The position numbers were made by a program, and so were the translations under genes. Shown here piece after piece: positions 24,601-34,629 of a stretch of DNA of 64,000 bases. Source of the DNA: Cytobacillus oceanisediminis (GTDB lineage Bacteria; Bacillota; Bacilli; Bacillales; Cytobacillaceae); the NCBI RefSeq assembly GCF_022811925.1, contig NZ_CP065511.1, positions 4,209,501-4,273,500 of the forward strand, given 5' to 3'. The stretch's first letter is position 1; each line of letters opens with the position of its first letter. Below the pieces are notes generated by a model that saw nothing but the letters and a program-made list of their open reading frames with translations, had not been told where the DNA came from and searched no databases.

Positions 24601-25431
24601 ATGAAAAAATTAGCTATTGTTGGAGCAGGATCAATGGCAGAAGCGTTAATATCAGGAATGATTGAAAGCCGGCTCATTACCGGCAGCAATATTTGGGTCA
24701 CAAACAAATGCAGCAGGGAAAAGCTGCAATCCATGCAAAAGGCCTATGGCGTTCAGGCAACTTATAATCTCAGTGAACTGTTCAGGGGGGCTGAAACTGT
24801 TATTTTAGCGATGAAGCCAAAAGATGCAGCGGATGCAATCACTCTAATAAAACCTTATTTACAGGAAGATATGCTGATCATTTCCGTTCTGGCTGGCGTT
24901 TCAATCGAAAGCATTGAACGTTTGGCGGAAAAAAAGCTGCCAGTCGTGAGAGCCATGCCGAATACATCGGCAGCCGTCGGAAAGTCAGCGAGCGCCTTAT
25001 CGGCTAATGAAAGAGTGACCAAAGAACAGATGGAAACAGTAAGAGGCATTTTTGATACAGTGGGAAAGTCAGCGTTTGTAGAGGAAAGACAGCTGGATGC
25101 TGTTACGGGCCTGTCAGGCAGTGGACCGGCATATATTTACTATCTTGCGGAAGCCATGGAAAAAAGCGCGGAAGAAATCGGGCTCGAAAAGGAGATGGCG
25201 AAAGAATTCATCATCCAGACCCTCATCGGGGCAGCCGAAATGCTGGCCAGGTCGGCCAAGGACCCTCACCAGCTTAGGAAGGAAGTAACAAGCCCCGGCG
25301 GCACCACCGAAGCAGGTGTAAAAGTGCTTGAAGCCAACGGGGTGCAGAGAGCCTTTATTGAATGCATCAAGGAAGCGACAGCCCAATCCAGGCGGCTTGG
25401 CCAAAGCTTCAGCAGCACAGTGAAAATGTAG
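24601..25431 (+). CDS. proI: Pyrroline-5-carboxylate reductase
   Basis: Final step of proline synthesis: NAD(P)H reduction of pyrroline-5-carboxylate. Rossmann motif IVGAGSMAEA at the N terminus, MKPKD near residue 72, RAMPNT near 118 and the C-terminal signature from TGLSGSGPAY to TSPGGTTEAG. 276 aa. AGGAGG lies 8 nt before ATG. Proline T-box control agrees with the assignment; ProG and ProH are paralogues to exclude. Confidence 0.94.
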   Translation: MKKLAIVGAGSMAEALISGMIESRLITGSNIWVTNKCSREKLQSMQKAYGVQATYNLSELFRGAETVILAMKPKDAADAITLIKPYLQEDMLIISVLAGVSIESIERLAEKKLPVVRAMPNTSAAVGKSASALSANERVTKEQMETVRGIFDTVGKSAFVEERQLDAVTGLSGSGPAYIYYLAEAMEKSAEEIGLEKEMAKEFIIQTLIGAAEMLARSAKDPHQLRKEVTSPGGTTEAGVKVLEANGVQRAFIECIKEATAQSRRLGQSFSSTVKM

Positions 25432-25484
25432 CTGGGGGCATCTCCCCTGTAAATAGTCTTCTTATTGCAAACTATGAAAAAAGG

Positions 25485-26639
25485 ATGAGAAACCTGCAAA
25501 TGCTCATTATTCTATTAAGCGCAAGCCTCCTTGTATGGATTGCAGTACTAATTGATGCCGCTCTGGGACTAAAAAGCCTGGACCGCCTTGAAGATAGCGA
25601 TACGATGACTGAAGGCCCCCTTCTTTCTGTTATAACAGCGGCAAGGAATGAAGAAGCCAAACTTGCGGAAAGCTTAAAAACCCAGCTGCAGCAAAGCTAC
25701 AAACGCATTGAATGGATATTGGTCAATGACCGTTCAACCGACAGCACAGGAAGCATCCTGGACCGCCTCCAGAAAAGTGATTCAAGGGTTAAGTGTATCG
25801 ATATCAAGACTCTCCCCGGTGGGTGGCTTGGAAAAAACCATGCCCTTTACAAGGGGTATTTGGAGTCATCAGGGGAAATAATCTTGTTCACAGATGCCGA
25901 TGTGTTATTTAAGAAGGATGCCCTCGGCAAAGCGGTTCATGATTTTACAAAAAATAAGCTTGACCATTTGACTGCAGCACCAAGCTTAAAGGGAAGGAGT
26001 TTCTGGCTCAACACCTTCATTGCTTTTTTTCTTTTCGGCTTTTCATATTATAAACGCCCTTGGCTGGCGAACAATCCACGTTCCAAGACCGGCATTGGCA
26101 TTGGGGCATTTAACATGGTATCCAGGCAATCCTATGAAGCAATCGGAACACATAAAGCAATAAAAATGCGGCCTGATGATGATTTAATGCTTGGAATGAG
26201 AATGAAACAAAATGGCCTCAAACAGAAATTTGCAACGGCGATGGACCTGATTGAAGTTGAATGGTATGAAAGCTTAAAAGAAGCCTTCAAAGGATTGGAG
26301 AAAAATACTTTTGCAGGCCTTCATTACCGGGTAAGCATGGTTCTGTTTGCAATTGCCGGAACATTCATTTCTCAGGTGCTTCCCTTTATCACAATTTTTT
26401 CAGCTGATAAAATTATTTTCAATTTAAGCCTAGCAAACATCATTTTTATAGCAGGCGTTTATACAATCATTACAAAAAGAATGTCCAAATTTTCTCCGCT
26501 TCTGTTTGTAGTATTTCCAATTACAGCTCTCCTGTTTATTTATTCCATAATCCGTGCCAGCATTCTAACATTTGTAAGGGGCGGTATAGTCTGGAGAGGT
26601 ACATTATATAAATTAAGCGAACTGAGGAATAAGCGCTGA
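25485..26639 (+). CDS. Family 2 glycosyltransferase, membrane-associated
   Basis: 384 aa from ATG 25485 (weak AAAGG site; ATG 25500 is an alternative). N-terminal membrane helix, GT-A domain with SVITAARNEEAKL near residue 45, VNDRSTDST, a DxD-type FTDADV near 135 and the acceptor-site DDDLMLGMRMK near 230, then about three C-terminal membrane helices. It resembles CrtQ-like and hopene-type GT2 enzymes; the lipid acceptor is unknown. It follows proI by 53 nt and may be read through from it. Confidence 0.82.
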   Translation: MRNLQMLIILLSASLLVWIAVLIDAALGLKSLDRLEDSDTMTEGPLLSVITAARNEEAKLAESLKTQLQQSYKRIEWILVNDRSTDSTGSILDRLQKSDSRVKCIDIKTLPGGWLGKNHALYKGYLESSGEIILFTDADVLFKKDALGKAVHDFTKNKLDHLTAAPSLKGRSFWLNTFIAFFLFGFSYYKRPWLANNPRSKTGIGIGAFNMVSRQSYEAIGTHKAIKMRPDDDLMLGMRMKQNGLKQKFATAMDLIEVEWYESLKEAFKGLEKNTFAGLHYRVSMVLFAIAGTFISQVLPFITIFSADKIIFNLSLANIIFIAGVYTIITKRMSKFSPLLFVVFPITALLFIYSIIRASILTFVRGGIVWRGTLYKLSELRNKR

Positions 26640-26736
26640 AGAAAGCAAACACCTTCTAAAGTGCATGTTCTTTTTCATTTGCGGAATCGCCTGATATACT
26701 CAATATTTAGGATAACGAAATAAGGAGGCATTGATT

Positions 26737-27756
26737 ATGGAAACAAAGCTTTTTTCCCCTTTAACGATTAAAGGAGTCACCTTTAAAAACAGAATTGTTA
26801 TGGCACCGATGTGCATGTACTCAAGCCATAATGAAGACGGCATGGTTGAAAACTGGCACCGGACACATTATACGAGCCGGGCTGTTGGCCAGGTAGGATT
26901 AATCATCCTGGAGGCAACTGCTGTAACTCCGCAGGGACGTATTTCTCCGCAGGATCTGGGAATATGGAGCGATGACCATATCGCAGGCCTGAGAGAATTA
27001 ACCGGGCTAATGAAAGAACACGGGGCATCAGCCGGGATACAGCTTGCACATGCCGGCAGAAAAGCGACTGTCGAAGGGGAAATTCTCGCCCCATCGGCTG
27101 TTGCTTTTAATGAAAAAATGAAAACACCTAAAGAAATGACAAAAGAAGAAGTGTCCGAAACTGTGGAGGCATTCAAAAGAGGTGCTGAAAGAGCGAAAAA
27201 AGCCGGCTTTGAAGTAATTGAAATCCATGCGGCACACGGCTACCTGATTAATGAGTTTCTTTCACCGCTAAGCAATAAGCGAAGTGATGAGTATGGGGGA
27301 TCAGCCGAAAACCGCTACCGTTTCCTCCGTGAAGTCATTGAAGCAGTTAAAGCCGTTTGGGATGGACCTTTATTTGTTAGAGTATCAGCACATGATTATC
27401 ATGATGAAGGGTTAACTGCAGAGGATTATGCAGAAATGGGCAAATGGATGAAGGAGCAGGGAGTGGATCTTATTGACGTAAGTTCCGGAGCAGTAGTGCC
27501 GGCTAGAATAAATAGCTACCCGGGCTACCAGGTCAAATTCTCTGAAACCATTAAGGAAGGTGCCAATATTCAGACTGGTGCGGTCGGGCTAATTACATCC
27601 GGCCTGCAGGCCGAAGAAATCCTGCAAAACGGACGGGCAGATTTAATATTCATTGCGAGGGAATTGCTGAGAGATCCTTACTGGCCTCGTACGGCAGCAA
27701 AAGAACTTGGCGCATTAATCGAACCGCCTAAGCAATATGAGCGCGGATGGATTTAA
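26737..27756 (+). CDS. namA: NADPH dehydrogenase NamA (old yellow enzyme family, YqjM)
   Basis: FMN-dependent ene-reductase that reduces alpha,beta-unsaturated carbonyl compounds and nitro compounds in stress defence. TIM barrel of 339 aa; the YqjM-subgroup Cys26 is present in APMCMYSS, the active-site His pair lies in EIHAAHGYL near 165, and RVSAHD and [10 protein letters not shown] bind FMN. ATG 26737 follows AAGGAGG by 7 nt. Monocistronic, with a shared terminator. Confidence 0.94.
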   Translation: METKLFSPLTIKGVTFKNRIVMAPMCMYSSHNEDGMVENWHRTHYTSRAVGQVGLIILEATAVTPQGRISPQDLGIWSDDHIAGLRELTGLMKEHGASAGIQLAHAGRKATVEGEILAPSAVAFNEKMKTPKEMTKEEVSETVEAFKRGAERAKKAGFEVIEIHAAHGYLINEFLSPLSNKRSDEYGGSAENRYRFLREVIEAVKAVWDGPLFVRVSAHDYHDEGLTAEDYAEMGKWMKEQGVDLIDVSSGAVVPARINSYPGYQVKFSETIKEGANIQTGAVGLITSGLQAEEILQNGRADLIFIARELLRDPYWPRTAAKELGALIEPPKQYERGWI

Positions 27757-27773
27757 TTTATAACATAAAGAGA

Positions 27774-27800
27774 AAAGGGATGGTGAACCACCATCCCTTT
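27774..27800. terminator. Bidirectional terminator between namA and the symporter
   Basis: Perfect 11-bp stem AAAGGGATGGT/ACCATCCCTTT with a 5-nt loop, between convergent genes. Confidence 0.88.
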
Positions 27801-27804
27801 CCTA

Positions 27805-29142
27805 TTAAATAATCTGCAGTGAATCAAGGAATACAATGATGATAACCAAAGGCACCACATAACGCAGAAGGAAATACCACGCGGAAAAAATCCCATTCAG
27901 CGATTTTGAACCTTGAATCAATTCATTTCTCAGCAGGTCTTCCTTCATTTTGTATGAAACAAAAATAGAAATAAACAGTGCCCCTACCGGCATTAATACA
28001 TTGCTGACAAGAAAATCGGCACTGTCAAAAATCGTTTTGCCGAAAATTGAAATATCTGAAAGGCTGCTGAAGGAAAGTGCCGATGGGACTCCCACGATAA
28101 AGATTGCCAATCCTGTCAGCCAGGCTGCACGGTTTCTGCCCCTGCCCTTCTTATTCGTCAGAGCAGCCACCACAATCTCGAGCATTGAAAAAGCGGAAGT
28201 TAGGGTTGCAAATAGAAACAGTGCAAGGAATAAGAGCAAAAACACTCGCCCAAACAGAATCTGATCAAAAACAGATGGCAGGACAATGAACAATAAACCA
28301 GGACCTGCAGCAGGCTCAAATCCCAGTGAGAAAACGGCCGGGAAAATAGCCAATCCAGCAAGAATCGAGATAAATAAATTCATTCCGACAACGGAAAAGG
28401 CGGGCTGCATCAAATTTTCATTCTTAGATAGATAAGAACTGTACGTTACCATAACCGATACCCCGACACTTAGAGAGAAAAACGATTGACCCATCGCATA
28501 AAGGACGGTTTCAGACGTTAAATTTGAAAAATCAGGCTTTAAGAAGAATGAGACGCCTTCCATGGCATTATCCAGTGTTAGAGATCGTGCAATCAAGATA
28601 ATAAATAAAAGGAACAAAGCCGGCATCATAATTTTGCTGACCTGCTCGATACCCTTCTGGATGCCCTTAGCCACCACTAAAACAGTTATGAATAAAAAGA
28701 TCCCTTGTGCCGCTACAACAGACACAGAGTCTGACACCGATGCGCCAAATAGCTCTTCGTAATTGCCGGCTCCATTCATAGAACCGGTAACCCCGTAAAC
28801 AATGTACTTCAGAATCCACCCGCCTATCACACTATAAAACGATAAAAGCAGAAAACAGGTAAATACGCCAAGGTAGCCAATCCAGTGCCACTTAGTTCCC
28901 GGAGCAATATCCTTATATGCCGAGATTGCCTCTTTCCCCGTGCTGCGGCCGATCACAAACTCAGCCAGCAAAAGCGGAAAACCAATTAAAAGGGAAAATA
29001 ACAGAAATAATAATATAAATGCTCCGCCACCGCTTGTTCCCGTCACATACGGAAGCTTCCAGATAGCTCCAAGTCCGATTGCCGAACCGGCCGAGGCTAA
29101 AATAAATCCAATCTTCGATGACCATTGCTCATTTTGCTGCAT
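27805..29142 (-). CDS. Sodium-dependent amino-acid transporter, NSS (SNF) family
   Basis: 445-residue LeuT-fold symporter with about eleven to twelve membrane helices. The unwound TM1 signature is [19 protein letters not shown], where most family members read GNIWRFPY. TM2 has [11 protein letters not shown], and the [11 protein letters not shown] segment lies in TM3. ATG 29142 follows GGAGGT. The T-box upstream implies an amino-acid substrate, probably phenylalanine or an aromatic amino acid; this is inference from the specifier. I recall no counterpart here in B. subtilis. Confidence 0.87.
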   Translation of the reverse strand: MQQNEQWSSKIGFILASAGSAIGLGAIWKLPYVTGTSGGGAFILLFLLFSLLIGFPLLLAEFVIGRSTGKEAISAYKDIAPGTKWHWIGYLGVFTCFLLLSFYSVIGGWILKYIVYGVTGSMNGAGNYEELFGASVSDSVSVVAAQGIFLFITVLVVAKGIQKGIEQVSKIMMPALFLLFIILIARSLTLDNAMEGVSFFLKPDFSNLTSETVLYAMGQSFFSLSVGVSVMVTYSSYLSKNENLMQPAFSVVGMNLFISILAGLAIFPAVFSLGFEPAAGPGLLFIVLPSVFDQILFGRVFLLLFLALFLFATLTSAFSMLEIVVAALTNKKGRGRNRAAWLTGLAIFIVGVPSALSFSSLSDISIFGKTIFDSADFLVSNVLMPVGALFISIFVSYKMKEDLLRNELIQGSKSLNGIFSAWYFLLRYVVPLVIIIVFLDSLQII

Positions 29143-29182
29143 GCCTGTACCTCCATAATTTAAAAATAAGAGAGTATAAAGT

Positions 29183-29245
29183 TCTGAAATTCGATAACTG
29201 TCTAGCTCCAGACGCCAATAAGCGGGTGCCTGCAGCTATTCTTAA
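29183..29245 (+). repeat. Dispersed CTAGCTCCAG-type repeat, copy 3
   Basis: GATAACTGTCTAGCTCCAG followed by ACGCCAATAAGCGGGTGCC. It lies between the T-box terminator and the symporter start, so it is transcribed in the 5' leader when the T-box reads through. Confidence 0.6.
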
Positions 29246-29282
29246 TAGAAACCGGCCGGATTTCCATTTTAAGATATTTTTC

Positions 29283-29545
29283 CAAAAAAACAAAAAAGCC
29301 ACATACTTCAAAAGGGACGCGAATCAGATTCACGCGGTACCACCCTTTTTGAAAGCATGTGACTTTCCACTCGAAATATAACGGATTAACCGTCTTTTCT
29401 GCTATAGTGCAGAAAAGAAAAGCTCCAAGATGAAATTCATCTTATCTTTGTGCCAGTTTCCACCATCCACTGGCTCTCTATAAACAGGGAGATAAGACTT
29501 AATAGAGTCTCTTCATAGCTTTTTAATATAATGTTTTAAAGTATA
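29283..29545 (-). ncRNA. T-box riboswitch, probably phenylalanine-type, leader of the symporter
   Basis: T-box motif AAGGGTGGTACCGCGTG on the minus strand (29331-29347). A long terminator stem (AGTCACATGCTTTC pairing GAAGTATGTGGCT, extended by AAAGGG/CCCTTT) ends in T-runs at 29283-29297. Stem I has AGAGAGCCAGTGGATGG and GGAAACTGGC. The specifier loop reads GAATTTCA, so TTT (29435-29433) or TTC (29434-29432), both Phe. The TGGT bulge fits discriminator A. Confidence 0.88.
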
Positions 29546-29551
29546 AGTGTG

Positions 29552-29580
29552 ATTATATTATGCCTGCAGGAAACCGTCAA
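29552..29580 (-). promoter_or_regulatory. Sigma-A promoter of the symporter T-box transcript
   Basis: TTGACG (29575-29580), exactly 17 nt, then TATAAT (29552-29557) on the minus strand, with predicted start near 29545. Confidence 0.8.
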
Positions 29581-29613
29581 TGCCAAATTTGAAAAATTCA
29601 ATTTTTCCAGTCA

Positions 29614-30159
29614 TTACTTTTCGTTCCAAATCCGCCTCCAAACCGCACCATCGCTATCTGCCTTAATTTCGAAAACATCCGGGTTGCTCATCTTCATAAG
29701 ATGCTCAAAGCCTGCATTTTCATCGAAATAGCGCAGCAGCAAAGTGGATAAATTGCCATGGCTGACCAGAACGAAATGATTTTCATTAGAAGCAATTAAT
29801 TCACCCAGCAGGGAAGCAGCTCGTTCCATACCTGACGAATGGGATTCTCCACCTTCGAAAACCAGATCAAAATCGGAAAAGCTCTGCTTAAGCTTCTCCT
29901 GCCAATCATCAAAAAGAATAGAGCTTAGCACCCTTTCCCCCAAACGGCTTTCCTCAACAATCTCAAGATTTCTCGACTGTGCAAGCGGCCGAATAGTTTC
30001 AATCGCCCGCACAAAAGGGCTTGAGTATATGCGATTAATTTCCTTTCCTTTAAAGAAATCAATTAGTTTTAATGCCTGTTCCCTTCCGCTTTCTGTCAAT
30101 TTGGCGGAAAAAGGCTGGCCCTCAGCCTTTGCATGGCGCACGATATAGAAAGTTTTCAA
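29614..30159 (-). CDS. Histidine phosphatase family protein
   Basis: Phosphoglycerate-mutase-like phosphatase of 181 aa: VRHAKAEG at the N terminus carries the catalytic His (RHG-type motif with A for G), FVRAIET supplies an Arg, and VSHGNL near 140 the second His. Substrate unknown. Start is TTG 30159 directly after the rnz stop, with GGAGAGGAG upstream, so translation is coupled. Confidence 0.83.
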   Translation of the reverse strand: MKTFYIVRHAKAEGQPFSAKLTESGREQALKLIDFFKGKEINRIYSSPFVRAIETIRPLAQSRNLEIVEESRLGERVLSSILFDDWQEKLKQSFSDFDLVFEGGESHSSGMERAASLLGELIASNENHFVLVSHGNLSTLLLRYFDENAGFEHLMKMSNPDVFEIKADSDGAVWRRIWNEK

Positions 30160-31098
30160 TTAATTCTCCTCTCCTTTATCAAGCGGTATATGAATTTCTT
30201 TAAAGTCCTCAGCAATTACCGTATTGGGGAAAATTGTCTGCGATTCCTTCAAAAGCTGTTCCCAATCCTGGCGTTCATATCGTGAACTGATATGATTCAG
30301 GCAAAGTTTCCTTGCATTCGCCTTGCGCGCGACTTTGGCAGCCTGCAGGGTTGTCGAATGAAAATAATCGTATGCAAGCTTTTCTTCCCCTTGCGAGAAG
30401 GTTGCCTCATGAATTAATAGATCAGCATGAGCAGCTAATTCTATTGCCGCATCGCAGATTCTGGTATCTCCCAGAACCGTGATAATTCTTCCCTTTTGAG
30501 CAGGGCCCAGAAAGTTCTTTGCTTCCAGAATACTCCCATCCTCAAGCTCTATGTTTTCGCCATTTTTTATTTTCTTATATATTGGACCCGGTTTGATTCC
30601 CGCTTCAGCAAGCTTATCCGCGAGCAATGTTCCCGGACGGTCCTTTTCAGTAACCCGGTAGCCATATGAAGGAATCCCGTGCTCGAGCAAGCGCGCTTCC
30701 ACCTTAAAGTCTTTTTCATCCAATATAGTGCCATCACTGATTTCAGCAACTTTCAAAGGGTATTTCAGGTATGTGCCGCTGATAGAGAGCGAGACTTCAA
30801 TATATTCTTTCAGCCCTTTTGGTCCATAGAGAGTCACCTCAGTATCACCGCCCTGAAAAGAGCGGCTGGACAGCAATCCGGGCAGACCATAAATATGATC
30901 TCCATGAAGATGGGTAATAAAGATTTTTTCAATTCTCCTTGGTTTAATGCTTGTATGTAAAATTTGGTGCTGAGTAGCTTCCCCACAGTCAAAAAGCCAA
31001 ATGCACCCTCTTTCATCCAGGAGCTTTAAAGCCATCGAAGATACATTCCTCAGTTTTGCTGGAATTCCTGCACCCGTTCCCAAGAAAAAAACATCCAT
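30160..31098 (-). CDS. rnz: Ribonuclease Z
   Basis: tRNA 3'-processing endonuclease of the metallo-beta-lactamase fold. [17 protein letters not shown] at the start, zinc motif THLHGDH near residue 63, GDTR near 213, HEATF near 235 and HISSRY near 270; the exosite segment for tRNA lies near 150-180. 312 aa from ATG 31098, with AAAGGAGG upstream; the longer frame to 31170 is unlikely. B. subtilis YqjK lies at the same place. Confidence 0.94.
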   Translation of the reverse strand: MDVFFLGTGAGIPAKLRNVSSMALKLLDERGCIWLFDCGEATQHQILHTSIKPRRIEKIFITHLHGDHIYGLPGLLSSRSFQGGDTEVTLYGPKGLKEYIEVSLSISGTYLKYPLKVAEISDGTILDEKDFKVEARLLEHGIPSYGYRVTEKDRPGTLLADKLAEAGIKPGPIYKKIKNGENIELEDGSILEAKNFLGPAQKGRIITVLGDTRICDAAIELAAHADLLIHEATFSQGEEKLAYDYFHSTTLQAAKVARKANARKLCLNHISSRYERQDWEQLLKESQTIFPNTVIAEDFKEIHIPLDKGEEN

Positions 31099-31432
31099 TG
31101 AAAAAACAGCCTCCTTTCCGGCAGTTCGGATTAAAAACCTGTCAGGCCTTGCCAATTCGAATATAACCAATATACCATAGCATCCTCGGAATTCATTCTA
31201 AAACAATTGGTTTTTGTTTTATTTGACAGGATAGTTCCTGGCCTTTAGAAAGAAACTATGTTAAAAAGGACAAACTTAATATTTGCGAAAATAGCTTTAA
31301 ACAGATACAATTTTATACTTGTACAGACGTTTTTTTACGAATGCAATATAACAGCTTTTTCTAAAGCTGCTGGCGGACAAATGTCAGTCCAGCCTTACAT
31401 ACAGAATTTTGTCGAAAAGAGGTTCTAGAATC

Positions 31433-32935
31433 GTGAAATCAAACGAAAAACCGACCGCATTAATAATGATATTTGGGGCAACGGGGGATTTGGCAAAAAG
31501 AAAATTATTTCCCTCACTTTACCGCTTGTACAAAAAAGGAAGGCTGTCTGAACGTTTCGCGGTAGTCGGGATTGCCAGAAGGCCGCTCTCAAATGATGAA
31601 TTTCAGGCAAGTGTCAAAACCTCTGTTGAGTCAGCTATTAAAGATAATGGAGAACTTGAAGATTTTATTTCTCATTTTTACTACCATTCGCATGATGTGA
31701 CGGATTCAAGCTCCTATTTGGCATTAAAGAGTATGGCCGAAAAATTGGATGCTCATTATTCCCTTGAAGGCAACCGCATTTTCTACCTTGCCATGGCTCC
31801 TGAATTTTTCGGAACCATTGCAGAGCATTTAAAAGCAGATGGCCTGACGGATGTGGACGGCTTTAAGCGTCTTGTCATTGAAAAGCCTTTTGGTCATGAT
31901 TTGGAATCAGCGAAACAGCTTAATAAGCAAATTCGAAAAGCTTTTTCAGAAAATGAAATATACCGGATTGACCACTACTTAGGGAAAGATATGGTGCAAA
32001 ATATTGAAGTTATCCGTTTTGCCAATGCCATTTTCGAACCTTTATGGAACAATCGCTACATCTCAAATATCCAGGTTACATCAAGCGAAGTACTGGGTGT
32101 AGAAGAACGCGGCCGTTACTATGAAAAAAGCGGCGCTCTTCGTGACATGGTTCAAAACCATATGATGCAAATGGTTGCCCTCCTGGCAATGGAACCGCCA
32201 ATCCGGCTGACAACGGATGAGATCAGATCTGAAAAAGTGAAGGTTTTAAGAGCCATGCGTCCGCTTGAAGGCGATCAGGTGAAAGAATACTTTGTCCGCG
32301 GCCAATATGGAAAAGGCCAAATAAACGGACAGGAAGTCCCAGCTTACAATGAAGAACCGATGGTGGATGAACAATCAAACACCGAAACTTATGTTGCTGG
32401 CAAGCTGATGATTGACAATTTCCGCTGGGCAGGTGTGCCAATCTACATTCGCACTGGAAAAAGAATGGCTGCAAAATCAACGAAAATTGTTATCCAGTTC
32501 AAGGATATTCCGATGAACTTATATTATCAGACTGAGCAAACGTTAAATCCGAACCTTCTGGTCATCCATATTCAGCCTGAAGAAGGCATTACCCTTTATT
32601 TGAATGCACAAAAATCAGGTCAAAACATGGAAGCCACACCAGTAAAATTAAACTTTGCCAACAAAGGCATCGATGACATGAATACGCCTGAGGCTTATGA
32701 AAGGCTATTATATGATTGCATGCGCGGAGACGCAACCAACTTTACCCACTGGGATGAAGTGGCCCTTTCCTGGAGCTTTGTCGACAAAATTTCCGACGTA
32801 TGGGAAAACACTAAAGAAGATGGCTTCCCTAACTACGAATCCGGTTCAATGGGTCCAAAAGAAGCAGACCAGCTGCTTGAAAAAGACGGTTTCTTCTGGT
32901 GGCCAGTAACAGACCTTGATGTTGAACAATGCTAA
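31433..32935 (+). CDS. zwf: Glucose-6-phosphate 1-dehydrogenase
   Basis: First enzyme of the oxidative pentose phosphate pathway, making NADPH and 6-phosphogluconolactone. Cofactor motif FGATGDLAKRKL near residue 18, active-site RIDHYLGK near 178 and KPFGHD. 500 aa from GTG 31433 (AGAGG 10 nt upstream); the TTG at 31409 lacks a site. It is convergent with gndA, the next oxidative enzyme. The leader 31171-31432 is AT-rich, with no motif I trust. Confidence 0.94.
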   Translation: MKSNEKPTALIMIFGATGDLAKRKLFPSLYRLYKKGRLSERFAVVGIARRPLSNDEFQASVKTSVESAIKDNGELEDFISHFYYHSHDVTDSSSYLALKSMAEKLDAHYSLEGNRIFYLAMAPEFFGTIAEHLKADGLTDVDGFKRLVIEKPFGHDLESAKQLNKQIRKAFSENEIYRIDHYLGKDMVQNIEVIRFANAIFEPLWNNRYISNIQVTSSEVLGVEERGRYYEKSGALRDMVQNHMMQMVALLAMEPPIRLTTDEIRSEKVKVLRAMRPLEGDQVKEYFVRGQYGKGQINGQEVPAYNEEPMVDEQSNTETYVAGKLMIDNFRWAGVPIYIRTGKRMAAKSTKIVIQFKDIPMNLYYQTEQTLNPNLLVIHIQPEEGITLYLNAQKSGQNMEATPVKLNFANKGIDDMNTPEAYERLLYDCMRGDATNFTHWDEVALSWSFVDKISDVWENTKEDGFPNYESGSMGPKEADQLLEKDGFFWWPVTDLDVEQC

Positions 32936-32944
32936 ATAATTTTC

Positions 32945-32972
32945 GACCCCCCCTGCCGCGGCAGGGGGGGTC
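32945..32972 (+). terminator. Perfect 28-bp GC palindrome after zwf
   Basis: Runs GACCCCCCCTGC-CGCG-GCAGGGGGGGTC, a 12-bp perfect stem with seven consecutive G-C pairs, 9 nt past the zwf stop. The following T-run is weak (GTTTAGT), so it may act more as an mRNA 3'-end barrier than an intrinsic terminator. Confidence 0.7.
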
Positions 32973-33011
32973 GTTTAGTAAATGCCATGATCCAGCTTCC
33001 TGCAATTACAA

Positions 33012-33042
33012 AAAAACAGCGCCTTTTGGACGCTGTTTTTTT
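33012..33042. terminator. Terminator after gndA (bidirectional)
   Basis: AAAAACAGCG/CGCTGTTTTT stem with A and T runs on either side, next to the gndA stop; it also backs up zwf termination. Confidence 0.88.
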
Positions 33043-33045
33043 ATA

Positions 33046-34455
33046 TTACTCCATCCAATTGGTATGGAAAATGCCTTCTTTGTCTGTACGCTGATAAGTG
33101 TGTGCGCCAAAGTAGTCACGCTGTGCCTGAAGAAGGTTTGCAGGCAAAGTTTCAGTGCGGTAGCTGTCATAATAGGACAGCGCAGCAGAGAAGCATGGTA
33201 CAGGGATGCCGTTCTTCACAGCCGTACTGATAATTTCACGGGTAGCATCCTGGTAGCTTTCTACGATTTCCTTGAAATACGGATCAAGAAGCAGGTTCTT
33301 TAAACCAGGCTCACGGTCATATGCTTCCTTAATTTTTTGAAGGAATTGGGCACGGATAATGCATCCGCCGCGGAAAATCATAGCAATATCGCCGTATTTA
33401 AGATCCCATCCATATTCTTCGGATGCTGCTCTCATTTGAGCAAAGCCTTGTGCGTATGAGCAGATTTTGCTCATGTAAAGGGCTTTGCGGACACTTTCGA
33501 TAAAGGCTTTTTTATCGCCGGTGAATTCCGATGCAGCTGGCCCCCGCAGAACTTTGCTTGCGTTGACACGCTCTTCTTTCATAGCAGAAATGAATCGGGC
33601 AAAAACGGATTCAGTAATGATTGGAAGCGGTACACCGAGGTCAAGCGCACTTTGGCTTGTCCATTTGCCGGTTCCCTTTTGGCCAGCTGTGTCAAGGATG
33701 ACATCTACCAGCGGCTTGCCGGTTTCATCATCTTTTTTCGTGAAGATATCAGCCGTGATTTCAATTAGATAGCTGTCAAGCTCACCTTTATTCCAATCGG
33801 CAAATACTTCATGAAGCTCTTCAGCAGTCAAACCAAGCACATTTTTCAAAAGAAAATAAGATTCGGAAATCAGCTGCATATCACCGTATTCAATGCCGTT
33901 GTGGACCATTTTCACATAATGGCCTGCCCCATCCGGACCGATGTATGTTGTGCATGCTTCACCACTAACCTTTGCCGCGATATCTTGAAAAATCGGGGCA
34001 ACCAGCTCGTAGGCTTCTTTTTGGCCGCCAGGCATAATGGAAGGCCCTTTTAATGCGCCCTCTTCACCGCCGGATACGCCTGTACCGATGAAGTGGATGC
34101 CCAGCTCGCTTAATTCCTTATTGCGGCGCTGTGTGTCCACAAAGAAGGTATTTCCGCCATCAATCAGAATATCCCCTTTATCCAATAAGGGCTTTAACTG
34201 CTCAATTGTCGCATCTGTCGGACCGCCTGCTTTAACCATAAGCATGATTTTGCGCGGTTTTTCCAGGGAATCCACAAACTCTTCAAGTGTATATGTACCT
34301 TTAAAATTTCTTCCTTCCACTTCCCTAAGCATCTCATCCGTTTTTTCACGTGACCGGTTAAAAACGGATACAGAGTAACCTCTGCTTTCAATATTCATGG
34401 CAAGATTTTTGCCCATTACGGCTAAGCCGATAACACCAAACTGTGATTTCATCAT
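33046..34455 (-). CDS. gndA: 6-phosphogluconate dehydrogenase (decarboxylating)
   Basis: Oxidises 6-phosphogluconate to ribulose-5-phosphate and CO2. Rossmann motif [22 protein letters not shown] for cofactor binding, [21 protein letters not shown] near residue 125 and [12 protein letters not shown] with the catalytic Lys near 183. 469 aa. B. subtilis GndA (YqjI) is the same gene. Two ATG codons in tandem start it (34455/34452). Confidence 0.95.
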   Translation of the reverse strand: MMKSQFGVIGLAVMGKNLAMNIESRGYSVSVFNRSREKTDEMLREVEGRNFKGTYTLEEFVDSLEKPRKIMLMVKAGGPTDATIEQLKPLLDKGDILIDGGNTFFVDTQRRNKELSELGIHFIGTGVSGGEEGALKGPSIMPGGQKEAYELVAPIFQDIAAKVSGEACTTYIGPDGAGHYVKMVHNGIEYGDMQLISESYFLLKNVLGLTAEELHEVFADWNKGELDSYLIEITADIFTKKDDETGKPLVDVILDTAGQKGTGKWTSQSALDLGVPLPIITESVFARFISAMKEERVNASKVLRGPAASEFTGDKKAFIESVRKALYMSKICSYAQGFAQMRAASEEYGWDLKYGDIAMIFRGGCIIRAQFLQKIKEAYDREPGLKNLLLDPYFKEIVESYQDATREIISTAVKNGIPVPCFSAALSYYDSYRTETLPANLLQAQRDYFGAHTYQRTDKEGIFHTNWME

Positions 34456-34629
34456 CTTTTTATTACTTCCCTTCTAGCCTTTATGCGTGTAATTGCTTGT
34501 TCAAAAAAAGATTTCATTAAGAGTTTTTATGAACATTTAATCCAATAAAAGAATCCACTTTACTTTAGCAAGATTCCTATTCTTATTCAACTTTCCTGTC
34601 TTAGTTTAGCTTATAGCCGCCTGAAAAAC

